Positions 11,515-19,420 of a stretch of 64,000 bases of DNA are shown in pieces. The stretch lies in NCBI GenBank assembly GCA_001931905.2, contig MSJI02000551.1, forward strand, positions 1 to 64,000, in the 5' to 3' direction. The stretch comes from Cladosporium sp. IMV 00045 (lineage: Eukaryota > Ascomycota > Dothideomycetes > Cladosporiales > Cladosporiaceae). Made by a program: the position numbers and the translations under genes. Below the pieces are notes generated by a model, which was given only the letters and a program-made list of their open reading frames with translations, was not told where the DNA came from and did not search any database. How positions within the stretch are numbered: the stretch's first letter is position 1; every line of letters starts with the position of its first letter.

Positions 11515-11968
11515 ATGTCCGCAAACTCTCCAACATACAATTGCAGCTACGCAGTCTTCCCGAGTGAGATCACGGAGGCTGCTGGTGCTTGGTGTATGGT
11601 GTCTAACGGGTATATTCTAAGAAGACGCCAAACGAATACTTGATAACATGAATGCTAAATATCGCCGCAGGCATCAACGAATGGACGTCTGCTGCTCGCA
11701 ACTCGGCAATGGCACAGTTGGACTATGGCGCTCGTGTGATCCATGGTGCGATATCAACAGCGAAGCCACTATGGACGACTTTCGAGACTGTCTGAGCACG
11801 GGACCGAACAGCACAAATGGGACTTTGAGCATGGGTTGCAAAGGGCTAAGCGACGGAGAAGAGGATGAGGAGTCATCTGCGAACTCGCCGGTCTACTCGG
11901 GCACGAAAGCGACTACGGCATCTGTGCTTTTGTGTGCTGTCCTGACGTTCAGCTTGCTGCACGGCTAG
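11515..11968 (+). CDS. Small Cys-rich protein with hydrophobic C-terminus
   Basis: Two exons, 11515..11609 and 11671..11968, with a 61-base intron (GTATAT..CGCAG), encode 130 aa. Eight Cys lie at 10, 27, 39, 40, 54, 58, 72 and 88, including a CC pair; a ninth is inside the C-terminal hydrophobic stretch (TASVLLCAVLTFSLLHG). NST and NGT sites at about 78-83 would suit glycosylation. The tail plus a preceding Ser/Gly-rich stretch resembles a GPI-anchor signal, and the fungal pattern of a Cys-rich ectodomain followed by a GPI tail fits. No N-terminal signal peptide is visible from this Met, so either an upstream exon is missing or the protein is tail-anchored. I do not recognise the family. Confidence 0.55.
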
Positions 11969-12354
11969 ATCCAACAACACAGCAGGTAAAGCTGGTTTGC
12001 CTATTTGGCGATCGTGGTTTGAAGGCGATGGAACTCCTGCTAGAACAGATGTAGCCATGTGTCGTGGCGCGCAAGGGACGCCAACAATTGATCCAAAATC
12101 ATTTCACATTCCTGATGAAAGCAACAACGTCACGCCGCGTGCAAGTTTGTTCCTTGATTGCAAATAATTCACACTTCACATGTATCGCGTCGGCCACGTC
12201 ATGTGCGACGTGGCCGCTTTTAATGCCATAAATCATTCGCATGTCTTGACTGAGTTCACTGGGGGGATGGTTTGCCTTCTCTTCAAGCAAACTTGATACC
12301 ACTGTCGCCCTCACCACCAAAACTCTTCATACCATCACCTCGATATCAGAAGAC
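11969..12354. other. Intergenic with a strong dyad
   Basis: 386 bases between the Cys-rich gene and the SUR7/PalI-type gene. The only notable structure is the perfect inverted repeat at 12191..12216, listed separately. Confidence 0.45.
12191..12216. promoter_or_regulatory. Perfect 10-bp inverted repeat upstream of SUR7/PalI-type gene
   Basis: Arms CGGCCACGTC and GACGTGGCCG are exactly complementary across a 6-base spacer, ATGTGC. The arms contain ACGTC/GACGT cores like those bound by bZIP factors, and ACGTCA is a CRE half-site. The dyad is about 140 bases before the downstream start codon, a usual place for a fungal operator. T-rich sequence just after it superficially recalls a bacterial terminator, which does not apply here. 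A binding role is inferred. Confidence 0.4.
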
Positions 12355-13171
12355 ATGGCGCTTGCCGCAAGAACTCACTGGTGAGTGACGAGCTATTCAA
12401 GGCGACAATAGCAGCTAACAGTCTTATCCCGCAGGATCGGCGTCTTTTTCCTCTTCGCAGCATCGATCCTCCTTCTCGTAACCACGATCTCCGCGCCGGT
12501 CGGAACAATGTCGGACTGCTCAAGATACATCTGAACAACGGCACCCAGGCGCATCACAACTCCACCGTCAGTTTCGGAACCTTTGGCTACTGCATCCTCA
12601 ATGCCGGACCACAAGAGTGAGCAGCACACTCGTCTTCCCTTATGACACACTTCCTGACATCCATCATAGAGACTCGTCAGACTGGTGCTCCGGCCGCCAT
12701 GTCGGCTATGCTCCCGCCCACATAATGGCCGCAATCGACCGCACCGACTTCACTTACATCGAAGCTGGGACCTCCGACAGCGTCACGCGAGCAATGATCC
12801 TCCACCCGATCGCATGCGGTGTCGCCTTCATTGCGTGGATTGTTTCCATCGGCGCGGGCGTGATCGGCTCGCTGTTTGGTGTGTTCGCAGCGCTGGTCGC
12901 ATGGGTGCTATGCTTGATCGTGCTTGCGACTGATTTTAGCATGTTTGGCATTTTGCGCCACCATATCAACAACGACCGCTCTGGCAGTCACGCATACTTC
13001 AGCTCCGCGATCTGGTGTTTGTGTGTAGCGTTCGTGTTGCTGTTTTGGGCGATGATCATCGTCACTTTCACATGCTTCAGCGCCAGGCGTGAGAAGAAGA
13101 CGGCTGCGCAAAAAGAAGCTGCTGCGGCGGCGGCAGCTGCTCCGCGAAGGAAGAGATTCGGGCTGTTTTGA
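12355..13171 (+). CDS. SUR7/PalI-type four-TM membrane protein, apparent frameshift
   Basis: Three exons: 12355..12380, 12435..12616, 12670..13171 (introns GTGAGT..CGCAG and GTGAGC..ATAG). Exon 2 begins with transmembrane helix 1 (IGVFFLFAASILLLVTTISA). The ectodomain then continues in another frame (VGLLKIHLNNGT, FGTFGYCILNAG) and exon 3 gives three more helices and a Lys/Ala-rich tail. This is the SUR7/PalI layout: plasma-membrane proteins of eisosomes or of the Rim/Pal ambient-pH pathway. In the first frame translation stops at a TGA about 40 bases into the ectodomain. The two frames meet near 12498-12503, where one base appears to be missing. Either the copy is broken or there is a sequence error; no intron explains it. 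Confidence 0.7.
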
Positions 13172-13522
13172 TGGGGTCCAAGATTTGCACTTTGCTGGCG
13201 TGTTTGGGATAGAGCAAGTGTCTTGGTGAATGTCTCTGAAACTAGTAGCTCAATTTAGTCATGAACGACGAGCATACACGAGAGTTCAGCAACTAGGCGT
13301 TATGACATCTTACCCTTGGGTAAACTGCAGCGGGTTCCAAGTTCAGGTTTCAGTGAATGCAGTGTCAGCAATGCTCTCCGAGCACAAAGAGTAGCTCACT
13401 GCAGAAGCGAGGGCGGGGCCTGCAGGAGCTGAGCAAGCAGCTTCACGTATACCACGAACGAAAGAAACCCCTGTTCTCTGCGTTCCCTGTTCTCCAAAAT
13501 TCCGACAAACACACCATCAATC
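13172..13522. other. Intergenic upstream of methyltransferase
   Basis: 351 bases. A short palindrome, TTACCC-TT-GGGTAA, at 13310..13323 is the only structure noted. No gene seen. Confidence 0.4.
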
Positions 13523-14360
13523 ATGGCGACTGCACCAAAGACCCAGTATGTTGAATCAGTAGCCCAAGGATATGCCGCCGCATACGACAAGCTGCCACTG
13601 GCCGAGCTTGAGTACGAGATGGTGAGCAAAGCCATCGGTGACTGTACGGGAAAGACTGTCCTCGACCTCGGGGGTGGAAACGGCCAATACGCCCGCAAAG
13701 CCGTCGAGCTCGGCGCAGAGCTTGTGGATGTCATCGATATCTCATCAGCAATGCTCCAGCTTGGTCGGGAGATGAGGAGGAAAGGAGCCATCATAGTAAG
13801 ATTCGATGGTTCGAAGGGGATGCGACCAAGGCTTTGCACAATCTGCCTTTGCTTCCAGATGGATACGATGTCGTCATGTGCAATTGGGTGTTCGACCATG
13901 CAACCAACGAGGATGTAAGTCGCCGATCCCGAAACCAGAAGTGAAACTATCTCTTGAAATTGCCCGTCTGACTCCGAAGTAGGAACTCGAGAGCATGTGG
14001 CGCAATACATCCGCTCAGTGCAAACCTGGCGGGAGGCTCGTGAACGTTCGTGGCACGGGTCCGTACGATGCGGGATATGCGGTCAATGGCAAATACGGCA
14101 TCAGCCTCTCAGACGTGACGCCGATTCCAGGGGGGACTCGATACCAGGTGCACTGCAATCTTGATCCGCCTATTGAGTTCGAAGGCACTTCGCTCAAGAC
14201 CACTTCCAGTCTGTCGAATGAGATCAACCATCGTTACGGTTTTGGCGACCTGGAGATTCTCAAGCCTGAGGAGACCGAAACTGTGAGAGCAAATGAAGAG
14301 TTCTGGGAAGAGTTTGTGCGAACGCCATATCTAGCCATTCTCACCGCGAAAAAGCTGTGA
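13523..14360 (+). CDS. Class I SAM-dependent methyltransferase, apparent frameshift
   Basis: Motif I VLDLGGGNGQYA lies at residues 46-57, followed by an acidic end of beta-2 (VDVIDISSAM). The protein then changes frame: RWFEGDATKALHNLP, GYDVVMCNWVFDHA and, after a 68-base intron 13915..13982 (GTAAGT..AAGTAG), the C-terminal part MWRNTSAQCKPGGRLVNVRG to stop at 14360. The downstream frame is in phase with the intron, so only one break is needed, near 13774, where one base seems lost after GGTCGGGAGAT. Without the shift the reading frame ends at 13918. The substrate is unknown; small-molecule methylation is typical of this Methyltransf_11/25-like group. It could be a decaying gene or carry a sequencing indel. 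Confidence 0.72.
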
Positions 14361-14960
14361 TATCATCCACGCGGTATGACGATGTGAGCAAACTCATCTC
14401 GACTTGGCTAACTGCCCATTGATTGCAGGTGCACAAGGCCTCAACGGCGTCGAAGTTGGCGGTTCCGGCAGGAGCCTACATAGGGCGAGCGGTCAAGGGC
14501 CGCCGCGAAATCCATTATGAAAGAATGACGTGCTTGAGGTTGCGCGAGTGACGAGTAGCTCAGGCCGTGGCAGCCCCCAGATATGTGGCTGAACCCGGGC
14601 TTGACAAGGTGCTTCCAGCGTGGTGTGGCAAGTGGCTATCGGTTCCGAAGTGTGTTCTCAATCAGATATCAGGCAGGCGTGGTCGGAAGCCGGCTTCATC
14701 AAGTAATTCCAGTGCCCAGAAAATTGTTTCCAGCGCGATTGATCTCCCACCAAATTGACTGCAAACGGTTTGACTAGACTTTGGCATGAGGCAGGAGGTA
14801 TCCAAGTTAGATTCGGACATTTGGAGATCCTGTCGACGACGCACGTGGCGTGCATCAAGAACTCCGAAAGCCAACATTTGGCTGTTGACGCAAGCTTCAG
14901 TTGGCGAACGCCAAAAGAGAGAGACAAGATGCTGACCTAAGAATCCCAAATTGAGGGCTC
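14361..14960. other. Gap with no recognisable gene
   Basis: About 600 bases between the methyltransferase and the repeat-protein remnant. Overlapping minus frames at 14658..14949 are not protein-like. No repeat or RNA gene found. Confidence 0.35.
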
Positions 14961-15987
14961 ACAATGCCCGCCCTGCATCCCAGGAGAAGACTTTCCCAGG
15001 CTAACACGAACGAGCGCCTGCAAGGAAAGGCCCAAGAATCCTAAACACGCATCGCAGCAAGTGTTTTTTCAACGGGGAAAGGACGGAGGGAGACTCACCT
15101 TTACCGCCAGTCTCTTCATCGAATCATCAAGACTGATAGAATCATTGTCGGTCTCGTCGAAGAGTGCCGCTTCGTCCTCCGCTTGACGCGACAGGTTTGC
15201 TTCCGGCTCTTCTTCTTCCTCGACAACAGCAGCAGAAGCGACAGCAGCGACAGCTCCAGGCTGGACGGCCTCGGTATCGGCCTCCATTTGGTCCCGATGC
15301 GCCTTGCCCTTGGCCTTGTCGAGGGCACCAAAGCGGCTGGCGTGTTTCCTCGAGGCTGCCTTTGCTGCCTTCTTCCTCGGTTCTCACGACCTCGTTGAAA
15401 GCATTTTCGAGTCTGGCGCGCTCCCTTGGTGCTGCTTTCGCGACTTTCTTCTCTGCCGCGAATCTCGCTCCCTCATCCAAGGCGTTTCCATTTCTGGCGT
15501 GGTCTCCAAAGGCCGCTTTTGCTGGCTCTTTTCCTGTCGCGACTCCTGCTTCCCTTCCGAAAGCACGTTGGACTCTGGCGAGCTCCCTCGATGCTTTTTC
15601 TGCCGCTCTTCCCGGCCTCAAGTCTTGCTGCTTCATGAAAGGCAGTTTCACGAGGAGCCGGTCGTGGTGGCAAACTTTGCTGTATCCTAAGAACATCATC
15701 AGTAGTGAGAGATGGTATCCTGAGATGACCCACACCATGCCCCTCTGCTGGCACAGAAGCAAGAGAATCGTCGTCGGACTCCCTAGCGTGAGGCTGTCAT
15801 TCTAGAGGACGCTGAGTGGCTGCACCGGTGTCGATGCCTGTGGACCCATTTGAACTCCACAAGCCACGACCGCTGTGTCCCGCAGCGCTGGTCGACTCAG
15901 AGCTGGTTACCGGCCGCATTCCAGGCCCAGCCGAGCTAGCGTCCAGAGGCGGAAAGTCAGAAGACGGGGTTTGTCCGTTGGACATGA
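14961..15987 (-). pseudogene. Broken coiled-coil protein with about four 27-residue repeats
   Basis: Begins MSNGQTPSSDFPPLD at 15987 and reads to a TGA at 15799..15797. The same frame continues cleanly after that stop (QPHARESDDDSLASVP and on). It then shifts, most simply by one extra A in the A5 run near 15604, and shifts again near 15378. Across the shifts a degenerate repeat of about 27 residues persists: units start AFHEAARLEAGK, AFGREAGVATGK, ALDEGARFAAEK and AFNEVVRTEKK, each followed by KA(S/A)..A(R/S). An acidic stretch with DDS and EEEEE closes it, and a plausible last intron 15018..15098 (GTGAGT..TTGCAG) leads to a stop near 14961. Highly charged, probably helical; function unknown. 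One stop and two indels argue for a decayed gene. Confidence 0.45.
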
Positions 15988-16088
15988 TGCTGTTAAAATT
16001 GGCACTCACGGTTGTGGGAATCCAAAATTGGTGTGTTAGAAAAACGGCTCCCAACTGTGGGAGACCAGAAGTGATTGGGGGAAAGTCG

Positions 16089-16173
16089 GTCGCAAGGTCA
16101 AAGACCACGGCGTTCCCGACGGGGGAAAGGAGACTGGTCGCGGGTCCTAAGACAACGGCGTTCCCGGCGGTGC
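16089..16173. repeat. Two-copy tandem repeat, period about 48 bases
   Basis: The block GGTCGC..GGTC..AGAC-ACGGCGTTCCCG-CGG occurs at about 16089-16126 and again at about 16137-16173, sharing ACGGCGTTCCCG exactly. It lies in a non-coding, accessory-looking patch just upstream of the helicase remnant. Confidence 0.6.
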
Positions 16174-16322
16174 TGTGAAGAATGGGAACCTAGCAGCCCT
16201 TTCAGACTGCCAGGGGGAAGGCGAGGCGAGAGGGGATTCCAAGAAACACAAGGCTTCTTGAGAGGATCGCTTCATCGATCGATATACGCAATGAAGCGCA
16301 CTTACAAAACAGTAAATACCAT

Positions 16323-16450
16323 CAGCTTTGGCGTACTGAAAAGTCAGGGTCAGACTCCGGGAGAGACTCTCATCTTCCTTGGCCATTGACTCCTTTTGTT
16401 ATGCGCGATGACAATGTCCACCGGCTATCACTACCCGTTCTCACCATCAA
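16323..16450 (+). repeat. Direct repeat copy A (pairs with 17952..18061)
   Basis: Shares CAGCTTTGGCGTAC, TTTTGTTATGCG, GATGACAATGT, ACCGGCTATC and CTACCCGTTCTCA, in the same order and orientation, with the copy about 1.6 kb downstream. Copy A has an extra 18 or so bases in the middle. Identity by eye is roughly 75-80 percent outside the gap. The two copies bracket the helicase remnant and the zinc-finger-like fragment. Confidence 0.65.
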
Positions 16451-17170
16451 AAGATTGAAGACGACCGGAAGGGGCCCCAGTTCGACGGAGTGCAACTTTT
16501 TGGCATCGTGCAGACCGGCGTGAGGTGTAGGGACTGCGAGCTTTGCGCTGTGGTCTTCGTGCGTAGCAAAGGCGTCGAGATCCTCCCTCAAACGAGCCTG
16601 GGAGTAGTGGCAGATTTCCCTGATGACGGCATGCACTGCGACAGGCAGAACGCGGTAATCGTCGAGATCGCCAGCAAGACCAGGCGCACATCTGGTGTCG
16701 ACATTCCGCTGCACATCCTTGGATCTCAGCCGACAATTGAGGCAGATCAGACGGGCTCGCTCGCGCGAGAGTTGCAGGATCTTCCGGATGCTAAGGCTGC
16801 CTTCAATGCTGTCATTGCTAGTTATATTCTCAACAATTACCAGCGTGAGACGGCAGAGGAGTCTTACGCATCAGAGAGAGGTCTTGCAATCATTCATGGC
16901 CTACCTGGTACTGGCAAGACCTACTCGATGACGGCTCTAGGCCATGCTCACGTCACGGGACTGCCAGGGTCCTGGTCTTGATTGCTTCTGCCCATGAGGC
17001 TTGCATCATTCCTCAGGGAGGATGTGCTGTTCTCGCTGTGACCGCCGTCGATGCCACCAGCTCCAGCAACCCGTTGACGCTGGACGTTCATGTCGTCGAT
17101 CTCATCCTGGAAGTCACACAGAATCTCCTCGTTGGCTGGCTGGTCGTCCCCCTGGTTACGTCCAGAGAAA
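16442..17170 (+). pseudogene. Truncated SF1 (UPF1-like) helicase fragment
   Basis: The frame running to 16981 reads FDGVQLFGIVQTGV, then FNAVIASYILNN and the Walker A loop GLAIIHGLPGTGKTYSMT, the arrangement of superfamily 1 RNA/DNA helicases of the UPF1/NFX1 type. Right after motif I the frame ends, but a neighbouring frame continues with GTARVLVLIAS, the expected motif Ia strand, so one indel near 16955-16965 is likely. Motifs II to VI are absent; what follows is better read on the other strand. No start codon is clear. This is a 5'-half remnant of a helicase gene, in a patch with repeats, and is unlikely to make an active enzyme. Confidence 0.5.
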
Positions 17171-17545
17171 TCATTTGTCCTCGTCATTGTCCAGCTGAGC
17201 GTTGAGAGAATCTCCAGACTTGGCACCTTCCAGATTCTGGTCTTCACCAGTGCCAGAGACCGTGACCTCGTCCTGTTGTCCGACAGTCGCCGAAGTGCCA
17301 GTCTCGGACAGATGAGCACGTTTGTTCGGCGTATCTAGGCTATTCGGCCTAGTCTCTGGCTCTGGACTCTCCCATTGCTTCCTATAATCAGGATTGGGGT
17401 TGTCACGCAGATACTGGAAACCCCACTCCGAGATGTGCTTGATCTTACCGCTGTATAGACCTCTGTTGTGAGGATACGCGCACGACCCATGATGGAATGA
17501 AGCACACTCAGTTAAGAGGTGCTTGTGGTGGTGTTTTGAAAGGTG
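17171..17545 (-). pseudogene. CCCH-like zinc-finger C-terminal fragment, no start codon
   Basis: An open frame without ATG runs from just after an in-frame TAG (about 17545) to TGA at 17173..17171. It reads HHHKHLLTECASFHHGSCAYPH, whose C..GSCAYPH end has the C-x3-H of a CCCH finger (C-x7-C-x3-H visible), then HISEWGFQYLRDNPNPDYRK and an acidic Ser/Thr-rich tail ending NDEDK. It overlaps the downstream antisense of the helicase remnant. Its 5' part merges into the 46-base tandem repeats, so it may be a terminal exon or a gene fragment. Confidence 0.35.
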
Positions 17546-17656
17546 CTCGTCCTAATGGACGGCACGGGAGGTGGAAAGGGTTTGAAAGGTGCACGCCCTA
17601 ATGGGCGGCACGGGAGGTGGTGCTCACCCTACATGTAATGGGTGGCACAGAGGGGG
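17535..17656. repeat. Tandem repeat, unit about 46 bases
   Basis: TTTTGAAAGGTGCTCGTCCTAATGG... (17535-17580) is followed by TTTGAAAGGTGCACGCCCTAATGG... (17581-17620), both with CGGCACGGGAGGTGG, and by a partial third unit (CACCCTACATGTAATGGGTGGCAC). Differences are single substitutions. Confidence 0.7.
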
Positions 17657-17951
17657 AAAGAGAACGAGAATTTGACACGCGACAGACAGGTGAAACTGTT
17701 GTGCCAGCTTCGCTGTGATGGGATGACGTCGTTCTTGGCGGTTGAATATGATTGGTCTAGGGGTCTTCAGGAGCTTGCAGGAGTTGACCTCGGGAGTACT
17801 ATTCCCAAAACAGCGAAGCGTCTAAGTTCACTGAGTTGAGTGCTTCCCGAATGCATGAATCGTCAGCTCCAAACTGATGAGAGAAGATCAAGAGCCACAG
17901 AGATACATGACGACAGCGCCCGTATCTCTATGTCTTTGATGCAGTTACTAC

Positions 17952-18061
17952 CAGCTTTGGCGTACCGAAAATCAATGTCAGAGCCCGAGAAGAACGAGTC
18001 TTGCTTTTGTTATGCGTGATGACAATGTGAACCGGCTATCCCTACCCGTTCTCATCATCAA
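17952..18061 (+). repeat. Direct repeat copy B (pairs with 16323..16450)
   Basis: Second copy of the repeat described at 16323..16450, with the same order of shared blocks ending CTACCCGTTCTCATCATCAA. It lies about 180 bases before the 3-dehydroshikimate-dehydratase-like gene. The pair may be all that is left of a duplication or of element ends; there is no target-site duplication I can prove. Confidence 0.65.
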
Positions 18062-18240
18062 GGAAACTAGGCCCGACAACCGACAGCAAGGCAATTACTT
18101 ATTTGGCAACAAGCAATGACTGCATCCTTCGATGGTAGTTCAAGAATCTGTTCGGCCCAGTTCTGGTCCATCTCCTCACATCGTCCCCAAGTTCGCTGTA
18201 GTTACAATATACAGGTTTCGCAAACTCACCAGCAATAGAA

Positions 18241-19263
18241 ATGAGCCAGCATCGCCTCGCAATCGCCACCATATCGATGGGCTGGCACGAATCTCACGAC
18301 CTATTCGACAAAGCATCTGCTGCCGCTGCACAAGGGTTCAAGGGAGTCGAGCTGGTGACCGGTGACCTCGAGAAAGCCGCTGCCTCGAGAAACCAATCCT
18401 TACGAGAATGCTCAGCATCGTTCAAGAAACACTGTGAAGCTTTACATTTGGAGATCATCAGCCTCGCCCCGTTCGAAAACTTCGAGGGCTCTCCACTCCC
18501 TCTCGCACAACGATTGAGGACGGCGACAGAGTGGGTCGAGATTGCGCGGATCGTTGGAGCAGAGTTTATTCAAGTCCCGGCTTCATTCGATCACGCCTCT
18601 CTACAGGCGTCCGAAGATGACATCGTAACCGAACTGCGACACCTGGCGGATTGCGGAGTTCCTCGACCGGGCTCATCGGAGCGTATGATAACTTTTGCCT
18701 ACGAGCCGATGTCTTGGAGCGTCCGCAGCGATACCTGGCAGCATGCTCTGTACATCAAACATCGCGTTAGCAGGGAAAACTTCAAGCTGTGTTTGGATAC
18801 CTACCACATTCTCACCAAGCTGTGGGCGGATTGTACAGAGCCTGATGGGAGGATACCTGGAGGTGACGCCGCTCTACGAATGAGCTTACGAGAGAGCCTG
18901 CGAGTCCTCCAGCCGTCGGACGTGGGCTTCGTACAACTGAGCGATGCTGAGTTCATGGACCCTCCTGTGACGTTCTCACATCTCAGAGACGTCGGCAAGC
19001 ACTACGGGTGGTACTGGAGTGGATGCGGGCGCATCTTCCCGCTTGAAGCAGAGCATGGCGCTTATTTGCCCATGCTTGACATTGTACGTACTTGGCTGGT
19101 TGAGCTTGGCTGGAGCGGATGGGTGAGTATGGAGATCTTCCATGAGTCAATGAATGAGAAGGCTCGAGGGCCTGAGTATTGGGCGAAACGAGGGATGGAG
19201 TCATGGCGACAACTGCAAGATGAAGTCGGTGGTAGAAAGTCGAAGGAGGGCTCAAAACTTTAG
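18241..19263 (+). CDS. 3-Dehydroshikimate dehydratase-like TIM-barrel enzyme
   Basis: Single-exon 340 aa, AP-endonuclease-2/xylose-isomerase-like barrel. It follows the fungal qa-4/QutC pattern: RLAIATISMGWHE at the N-terminus, FKGVELVTGDLEK, VEIARIVGAEFIQVPASF, FAYEPMSWSVRSDTW, FKLCLDTYHI, GFVQLSDAEF, GRIFPLEAEHGAYLPMLDI and GWVSMEIFHESM. The four expected metal ligands can be placed at E155, D186, D235 and E298. The family turns 3-dehydroshikimate into protocatechuate in quinate breakdown. Length (qa-4 about 359) is right. No other quinate-pathway gene is next to it, and the upstream direct repeats mark the edge of an accessory patch, so a related sugar-acid substrate is possible. Confidence 0.82.
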   Translation: MSQHRLAIATISMGWHESHDLFDKASAAAAQGFKGVELVTGDLEKAAASRNQSLRECSASFKKHCEALHLEIISLAPFENFEGSPLPLAQRLRTATEWVEIARIVGAEFIQVPASFDHASLQASEDDIVTELRHLADCGVPRPGSSERMITFAYEPMSWSVRSDTWQHALYIKHRVSRENFKLCLDTYHILTKLWADCTEPDGRIPGGDAALRMSLRESLRVLQPSDVGFVQLSDAEFMDPPVTFSHLRDVGKHYGWYWSGCGRIFPLEAEHGAYLPMLDIVRTWLVELGWSGWVSMEIFHESMNEKARGPEYWAKRGMESWRQLQDEVGGRKSKEGSKL

Positions 19264-19420
19264 TTCACGCACTCTCTCGGACCACAGCCACAACTTGATA
19301 TGGGAACCTCAGCGTATCGTCAATCCATTTGTCTCTTCATTTCCATGTTCAGTCTAGTCAAACGTTCTAATTGTACAATGCACCGTAGTCTGAGCTACAG
19401 TCTGGTCTCATTACGCGCTC

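Noticed and set aside
12191..12216. Rho-independent terminator
   Set aside because: The dyad plus T-rich tail resembles one, but this is a fungal nuclear genome; a regulatory dyad is more sensible.
15142..15762. 206-codon minus frame as an intact gene
   Set aside because: Its start is within non-coding-like sequence, and the repeat register shows only its middle part is the true frame.
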